61,821 nt of DNA from Planctomycetaceae bacterium (GTDB lineage: Bacteria; Planctomycetota; Planctomycetia; Planctomycetales; Planctomycetaceae). This document shows positions 57,337-61,821 of the stretch, in pieces; within the stretch, counting starts at the first letter, position 1, and each line of letters opens with the position of its first letter. Position numbers and translations under genes: made by a program. The stretch covers positions 1 through 61,821 of the forward strand of contig JABURQ010000025.1 of NCBI GenBank assembly GCA_014762625.1. Reading direction: 5' to 3'. Under the pieces are notes generated by a model that saw nothing but the letters and a program-made list of their open reading frames with translations, was not told the origin of the DNA and made no database searches.

Positions 57337-58443
57337 ATGCAGTTGATTCTGTTGACTCCCACTCTCGATCAGTCAGGTGCTGAAAAGCAACTCACATTAC
57401 TGGCTTGTGGGTTGCGTGAAACAACCGACTGGGATATCGAAGTGGTGGCGTTAACGAGAGGCGGCCCCTATCAGCAGACGCTCGAACAACACCAGATTCC
57501 GGTCACGGTTCTCGGAAAAAGATTCAAATTCGATTCAGGAGCGGCACTGCGATTGAGGCGACTGCTCAGAGATCGAAAGCCCGACGTTCTGCATACCTGG
57601 ATGTTTACAGCGAATGCTTACGGACGGCTGATTGCGGGGAAGAATCCCGCCTGCAAACTGATCGCTTCCGAACGTTGCGTTGATTCCTGGAAGTCGAACT
57701 GGCAACGACGCGTGGATCGTCATCTCATCGAACGAACGGACCGCTTGCTCGCCAACTCACAACCGGTCGCGGACTTTTATCACCAACTGGGATATCCCAC
57801 GTCAAAGATCGTTACGATCTCGAACGGCGTCGAGATACCGCCCCCTGGAAATTCAGAACGACGAGAACAGCTCCACCGGGAATGGAAACTTCCCGCGGGA
57901 GCCCGAGTCGTCGCCCATGTCGGACGACTCGCCAAACAGAAACGCCTGGACGACCTGATGTGGGCCTTTCAGGAGTTTCAGCAACTCTCCGACAACACTT
58001 ATTTTGTGATTGCAGGCGATGGCCCCGAACGTTCTCATCTCGAAGATCTCGCCATCCGTTACACGTGCGATCATCTGGTTCGATTTATCGGACACCAGCC
58101 TGATGGAGTCTCGCTGATGGAGGGAATCGACCTCTTCTGGCTCGGAAGTGACTTTGAAGGAATGTCGAACAGTTTGATGGAGGCAATGGCCGCCGGCGTT
58201 CCCGCCGTCGTCTCCGACATTCCCGCAAATCGCGAACTGGTCGTTCCCGGAGTGACGGGAGAACTGTTCCCGCTCGGGAACAAAACTGCCATCGCTCAAC
58301 TGTCGGATCGTCTCCTGAACCAACCGGATGTCTACGATCGAATGTCGAAAGCCTCTGTAGAACGGATGCGGGACGAATTCAGCGTCGAGCGGATGGTGAC
58401 CCGCCATCGCGAACTTTACTTGGAACTCCTCAACGAAGGCTAA
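57337..58443 (+). CDS. GT4-family glycosyltransferase
   Basis: A 368-residue retaining glycosyltransferase. N-terminal domain: LTPTLDQSGAEKQLTLLA. C-terminal domain: VVAHVGRLAKQKRLDDLM, FVIAGDGPERSHLEDLA, and the E-x7-E-type region SDFEGMSNSLMEAMAAGVP. VLHTWMFTANAYGRLI is common in group 1 transferases for exopolysaccharide. The AsnB-like gene starts 6 bases after its stop, and the two probably act in the same polysaccharide or glycoconjugate pathway. Confidence 0.92.
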   Translation: MQLILLTPTLDQSGAEKQLTLLACGLRETTDWDIEVVALTRGGPYQQTLEQHQIPVTVLGKRFKFDSGAALRLRRLLRDRKPDVLHTWMFTANAYGRLIAGKNPACKLIASERCVDSWKSNWQRRVDRHLIERTDRLLANSQPVADFYHQLGYPTSKIVTISNGVEIPPPGNSERREQLHREWKLPAGARVVAHVGRLAKQKRLDDLMWAFQEFQQLSDNTYFVIAGDGPERSHLEDLAIRYTCDHLVRFIGHQPDGVSLMEGIDLFWLGSDFEGMSNSLMEAMAAGVPAVVSDIPANRELVVPGVTGELFPLGNKTAIAQLSDRLLNQPDVYDRMSKASVERMRDEFSVERMVTRHRELYLELLNEG

Positions 58444-58449
58444 CCCGGT

Positions 58450-60471
58450 ATGTGCGGACTCACTGGAGCTGTCTGGACTCGCGACGGAACCCCCATTTCA
58501 CTGCGCGAAGTCCACCGCATGACGCAAACTCTCCGCCATCGCGGTCCGGACGCCGGAGGCTTGCTGTTCGCTTCCTACGACACGAATTCGTCGAGATGGA
58601 CGCATCGTAGTTTCGATGCCGAAAGTGATTCCGTCCCTGACCTTCCTCCGACGCATCCCGGATGTGCACTCGGACATCGACGACTCTCGATCATCGATTT
58701 GTCGGAGACGGGAACTCAACCGCTCTCCAATGAGGACGGGACGATCTGGACCGTCTTTAACGGCGAAATCTACAACTATCGCGAGCTCACTTCTGATCTC
58801 AAAGGGCGCGGGCATCGATTTCGTACGGAGACCGATACCGAAGTGATCGTGCATCTCTATGAAGAATACGGCGAGCAGTTCGTCGATCACCTACGGGGAA
58901 TGTTTGCCATTGCCGTTTGGGATTCTCGCCGGGAACAACTCCTCCTGGTGCGAGATCGCATGGGGCAGAAGCCGCTCTATTATCGTCAGGAAACAGGGCG
59001 TCTGGCGTTTGCCAGTGAGTTGAAAGCCCTGCTGCAAATCGATCACGCACCGCGAACTCTGAACCGCAGTGCGGTGGATGACTACCTGCTTTACCAGTAC
59101 GTCCCTCATCCAAATTGCATTCTGGAAGGGTATCACAAGCTCCCGCCGGGCCACCTGGCTCTTTATCGGAACGGAGACCTGACGGTTCGAACTTATTGGA
59201 CGGCTCCCTACGAGCCGGATCCAAGCTCCTGCTCTCCGAATAGAACCCCGGAAGAATGGGGGGCTGAACTGAAACACCGCCTGAGTGATGCCGTCAAAAT
59301 GCGGCTGCGAAGTGACGTTCCCCTCGGCGCTTTTCTATCGGGGGGAATCGACTCAACGATTATCGTCGGCTTGATGCAGGAGCTTTCGGAAAATCAGACC
59401 CAGACTTTCTCTATCGGGTTTCCTGTCAAAGAGTTCGATGAATCTTCATTTGCGCGCGAAGCTGCAGATCATCTCGGCACCCGGCATCACGAACAAATCG
59501 TCCATCCGGATGCCGTCGAGATTCTTCCGAAACTGATCTGGCATTACGATGAACCGTTCTCAGACAGCTCGGCCATCCCGACGATGCATTTGTCCGAAAT
59601 GACTCGTCAGCACGTCACGGTTTCGTTATCGGGAGACGGTGGTGACGAATTGTTTTGCGGCTATCCTCGTTATCGAGCGGTCGAACTCGCCGAGAAAACG
59701 GATCGGCTTCCCCCATTTATCAAGCGTCTGCTGGGACTCCATCTCTGGCAGATGATCCCCGGACCATCCAATCAACGATCGATTATTCGCCGGGGAAAAC
59801 GATTTCTTTCCGCACTTTCCAAGTCACGAGAGGAACGGTATCTGAACTGGATCTCAATCTTCAACGATGATTTCCGCGCTGGAATCTGGACGGATGAATT
59901 TCGGGAATCACTATCGGGACATCAAGCGAAACAATTGATTCTCGATGCGTATCGCTCCTGTCCTTCACGTGATTTCATTACTCAAACCACCTGCGTCGAC
60001 GTTCAGACCTATCTACCGTGCGACATTCTCAAGAAAGTCGATATCGCCAGCATGGCATTCAGTCTTGAATGTCGAAGCCCGTTCCTCGACCATGGGGTCG
60101 CCGAATTGGCGGCCCAAATGCCGATCGAACTCAAAATGGACGCCCGCCAGCAAAAGAAAATACTTCTCGAACAGTTTGGAGACTTTTTCCCTCCCCGTTT
60201 GAAATCCCGTTCCAAAATGGGCTTTGGGGTACCGCTGAATGTCTGGTTTCGGAAGGAATTAAAACCGCTATTGCATGACATTTTGTTAAGCGAACGGAGT
60301 CTCAATCGAGGCATCTTCCGTCAGGATTATCTGGAGATTTTGATCCGGGAACACCTCGATGGTCGCTGGGACCATGCGTATCGACTCTGGAATCTGCTCT
60401 GTCTTGAGCTCTGGCAACGGACATATCTGGATGCGGAAAAACCTCCAACTTCTGCTCCCACAGTGATTTAG
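58450..60471 (+). CDS. asnB: asparagine synthase-like glutamine amidotransferase
   Basis: A 673-residue AsnB-type protein. The nucleophile is Cys2 (MCGLTGAVW) in a class II glutaminase domain with GHRRLSIIDLSETGTQPLSN and NGEIYNYREL. The synthetase domain has the PP-loop FLSGGIDSTIIVGL and LSGDGGDELFCGYPRY. Downstream of the glycosyltransferase it may be an exosortase-type amidotransferase that modifies sugars, rather than making free asparagine; this cannot be decided from sequence alone. Confidence 0.93.
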   Translation: MCGLTGAVWTRDGTPISLREVHRMTQTLRHRGPDAGGLLFASYDTNSSRWTHRSFDAESDSVPDLPPTHPGCALGHRRLSIIDLSETGTQPLSNEDGTIWTVFNGEIYNYRELTSDLKGRGHRFRTETDTEVIVHLYEEYGEQFVDHLRGMFAIAVWDSRREQLLLVRDRMGQKPLYYRQETGRLAFASELKALLQIDHAPRTLNRSAVDDYLLYQYVPHPNCILEGYHKLPPGHLALYRNGDLTVRTYWTAPYEPDPSSCSPNRTPEEWGAELKHRLSDAVKMRLRSDVPLGAFLSGGIDSTIIVGLMQELSENQTQTFSIGFPVKEFDESSFAREAADHLGTRHHEQIVHPDAVEILPKLIWHYDEPFSDSSAIPTMHLSEMTRQHVTVSLSGDGGDELFCGYPRYRAVELAEKTDRLPPFIKRLLGLHLWQMIPGPSNQRSIIRRGKRFLSALSKSREERYLNWISIFNDDFRAGIWTDEFRESLSGHQAKQLILDAYRSCPSRDFITQTTCVDVQTYLPCDILKKVDIASMAFSLECRSPFLDHGVAELAAQMPIELKMDARQQKKILLEQFGDFFPPRLKSRSKMGFGVPLNVWFRKELKPLLHDILLSERSLNRGIFRQDYLEILIREHLDGRWDHAYRLWNLLCLELWQRTYLDAEKPPTSAPTVI

Positions 60472-60509
60472 AATTCACTCCACCCTAAATGTTAAGCTGG
60501 GAGCTCTGA

Positions 60510-60716
60510 ATGCATTCTGAGTCTTCGGAAAAGCTTTTCTGTTACTTGGGTCGTCTGTTCTGCAATCACTGCACGTGTTGCAAGAGCGAAGAATTATTTC
60601 CTGAAATACCAAGCCCGAATGTGTCGAAGATCATAGATGTCGCCTCAATCCAGCACTCGCAGCAGACACGCATGAGTGGGTCGATCTTAAGACGAGATCG
60701 CATGCGAACGGTTTGA
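60510..60716 (+). CDS. possible small Cys-containing protein
   Basis: A 68-residue frame with GGGAG six bases before its ATG. It has CNHCTCCKSEE near residue 18 and no signal peptide or helix. It lies between asnB and the DUF1571 gene, 36 bases before the latter. Residue composition is acceptable but the second half looks random. A coincidence is possible. Confidence 0.2.
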   Translation: MHSESSEKLFCYLGRLFCNHCTCCKSEELFPEIPSPNVSKIIDVASIQHSQQTRMSGSILRRDRMRTV

Positions 60717-60752
60717 TTCCAGTCTCGGCTGCCGCTTTCAGGAAACATCATC

Positions 60753-61715
60753 ATGAAGTGGTTTTTCGGATCAAAGAAGAAGTCCCCCCGGAGTCATCGC
60801 AAAGAAAATTTCTGTGCTACAATTGTTGCTCTGATCGCTATTACGTTGATCTACTTCAGCCACGACCCCTCTCCTGCGGGAGCGAATCCGAATGAGGTGC
60901 AATTTAATTCGGGAGATATGGGATCCGACATCTCGTCCACTCCAGATTTCTCCGCCGCGAAAAAGGGAGCCGATTCGGGAGAGCTGACAGGCAAAAATGC
61001 ATTATTGATGCAAATACTGTTATTGGAAAAGGGGTATCGAAACATCGAAGCTGTCCCCGACTACACGGCTACTTTGCATAAGCAGGAGCGTATCGACGGT
61101 GTCTTGCGGGAACCGAGTTTCATGCAGGTTAAAATCCGACACGAACCGTTCTCGGTGTACATGAAGTGGCTCGAAGGAGAGGACCCCGGACGGGAGATTT
61201 TGTACGTCGAAGGAGAGAATGACAACGAAATGCTGATCAAATTGGGTGGAGTGAAAGGTCGAATGATGCCGACGTTGAAGCTCGATCCAAACGGCGACAT
61301 GGCGATGGCGGAAGCTCGCTATCCCATCACAACGGTGGGACTGAAGAACGCGATCGATACGATTTTGAAATTCCGTTATGCCGACATGAAGAATTTGAAA
61401 AGCCTGAGTTGTCGCATGATCGACGATCAGAAGTTCAACAAACGGGACTGTTTCTGTTTTTTGATGGAATTCAAAAACAAACAAGTCAGTCCGAATTTTC
61501 GCAAATCAATTCTGTATATTGATAAGGAAAACTCTCTGCCGTCCTGCATCAAGAATTATGCCTGGGCCCCCGATGGTCAGGAAGAACTCGCAGGCGAAGA
61601 GTTGGATAAAGAAACTCTGTGCGAATATTACAGTTTCGGGAATGTGGTGCTCGAAGATCGTCTGGCTGCCATCGACTTCGACGACAACAACTCCAACTAT
61701 CAATTCCGACGCTAA
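60753..61715 (+). CDS. secreted DUF1571 protein
   Basis: A 320-residue protein of the DUF1571 family. A basic start (MKWFFGSKKKSPRSHRKEN) is followed by a helix (IVALIAITLIYFSH) acting as signal or anchor, then a disordered stretch, and from residue about 95 the domain: YTATLHKQERIDGVL, FMQVKIRHEPFSVYMKWLEG and REILYVEGENDNEMLIKLGG. FDDNNSNYQF near the C-terminus closes it. DUF1571 proteins are exported and of unknown role; the fold recalls LolA-like lipoprotein carriers (inference). AGGAA precedes the ATG. Confidence 0.9.
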   Translation: MKWFFGSKKKSPRSHRKENFCATIVALIAITLIYFSHDPSPAGANPNEVQFNSGDMGSDISSTPDFSAAKKGADSGELTGKNALLMQILLLEKGYRNIEAVPDYTATLHKQERIDGVLREPSFMQVKIRHEPFSVYMKWLEGEDPGREILYVEGENDNEMLIKLGGVKGRMMPTLKLDPNGDMAMAEARYPITTVGLKNAIDTILKFRYADMKNLKSLSCRMIDDQKFNKRDCFCFLMEFKNKQVSPNFRKSILYIDKENSLPSCIKNYAWAPDGQEELAGEELDKETLCEYYSFGNVVLEDRLAAIDFDDNNSNYQFRR

Positions 61716-61821
61716 CAGTACCTCGCAAACTCAATCCTGTAGACAATGTAACGGGATAAGTTTTTCTAGAGCGCATGAAGATTAATTGTAGCGGTAGCCG
61801 CAGTGCCTCAAGTAGTTCCGA

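Noticed and set aside
1-61821. CRISPR arrays, tRNA or rRNA genes, insertion sequences or prophage
   Set aside because: I looked in the gaps on both strands and found no regularly spaced repeats, tRNA cloverleaf signatures, transposase or phage genes.

Overview
The window looks like a chromosomal segment of a planctomycete, most probably of the Planctomycetaceae (Gimesia, Rubinisphaera and Thalassoglobus are the kind of relatives I have in mind; the genus cannot be fixed by eye). The reasons are two DUF1559 proteins, one of them with a prepilin-type leader; BlaI/M56 and DUF1571 proteins; PQQ-like propeller proteins; Tat-type Gfo/Idh/MocA oxidoreductases; many secreted proteins of unknown function; and several genes without a clear Shine-Dalgarno sequence. 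I found no rRNA, tRNA, CRISPR array, insertion sequence or prophage. Coding density is high except in the first 1.16 kb, which is full of short degenerate repeats.

Layout. 1-1163: repeat-rich non-coding DNA. 1164-4316 (+): a BlaI-type repressor and an M56 (BlaR1-like) sensor protease fused to a DUF1559 domain. 4415-10599 (-): mutS preceded by prs, then a PQQ-like propeller protein and a HEAT-like secreted protein. 10899-12739: a prepilin-like DUF1559 protein, a small lipoprotein and, convergent to them, a Tyr/Arg/Gly-rich secreted protein. 13036-17393: a YugP-like zinc peptidase, a Gfo/Idh/MocA oxidoreductase and a divergent Nramp-family transporter. 17697-18875: an orphan dehydroquinate-synthase-like cyclase resembling EboD. 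18883-21840 (-): lipB-lipA-(lysine-less lipoyl domain)-holB. 22071-27276: smpB, two unknown envelope proteins, and an SMP-30/esterase fusion.

27282-31777 (-): an HscC-like Hsp70, a single-span membrane protein and a J-like protein without the HPD motif, with overlapping genes. 31886-35547 (-): ffh-rpsP-trmD-rplS-yraN, the usual translation/secretion cluster but without rimM. 35934-40470 (+): leuC-leuD-apbE-DoxX, with a long imperfect hairpin in front of leuC. 40567-45433: a second Gfo/Idh/MocA oxidoreductase, a 35-residue membrane protein, an MFS transporter, a thioredoxin-like protein and a sialidase-like protein. 45430-49028 (-): an iron-type alcohol dehydrogenase, a PfkB-type sugar kinase and FetA-FetB in one tightly overlapping operon. 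49225-54063 (+): an M28-PDZ peptidase, a ferredoxin, a 2-hydroxyacid dehydrogenase and a coiled-coil protein. 54084-57187 (-): a lipoprotein, a YdjY-like protein and an alpha/beta hydrolase. 57337-61715 (+): a GT4 glycosyltransferase, an AsnB-type amidotransferase and a DUF1571 protein.

The places most worth a second look are the lipoate cluster, where LipB lacks its usual catalytic lysine and the neighbouring lipoyl domain lacks its lipoylated lysine; the HscC-like chaperone operon with an HPD-less J-like partner; the Nramp-family protein that has lost both metal-binding motifs; and the BlaR1-DUF1559 fusion. All functional statements rest on reading the translated sequences by eye; no database search was run.
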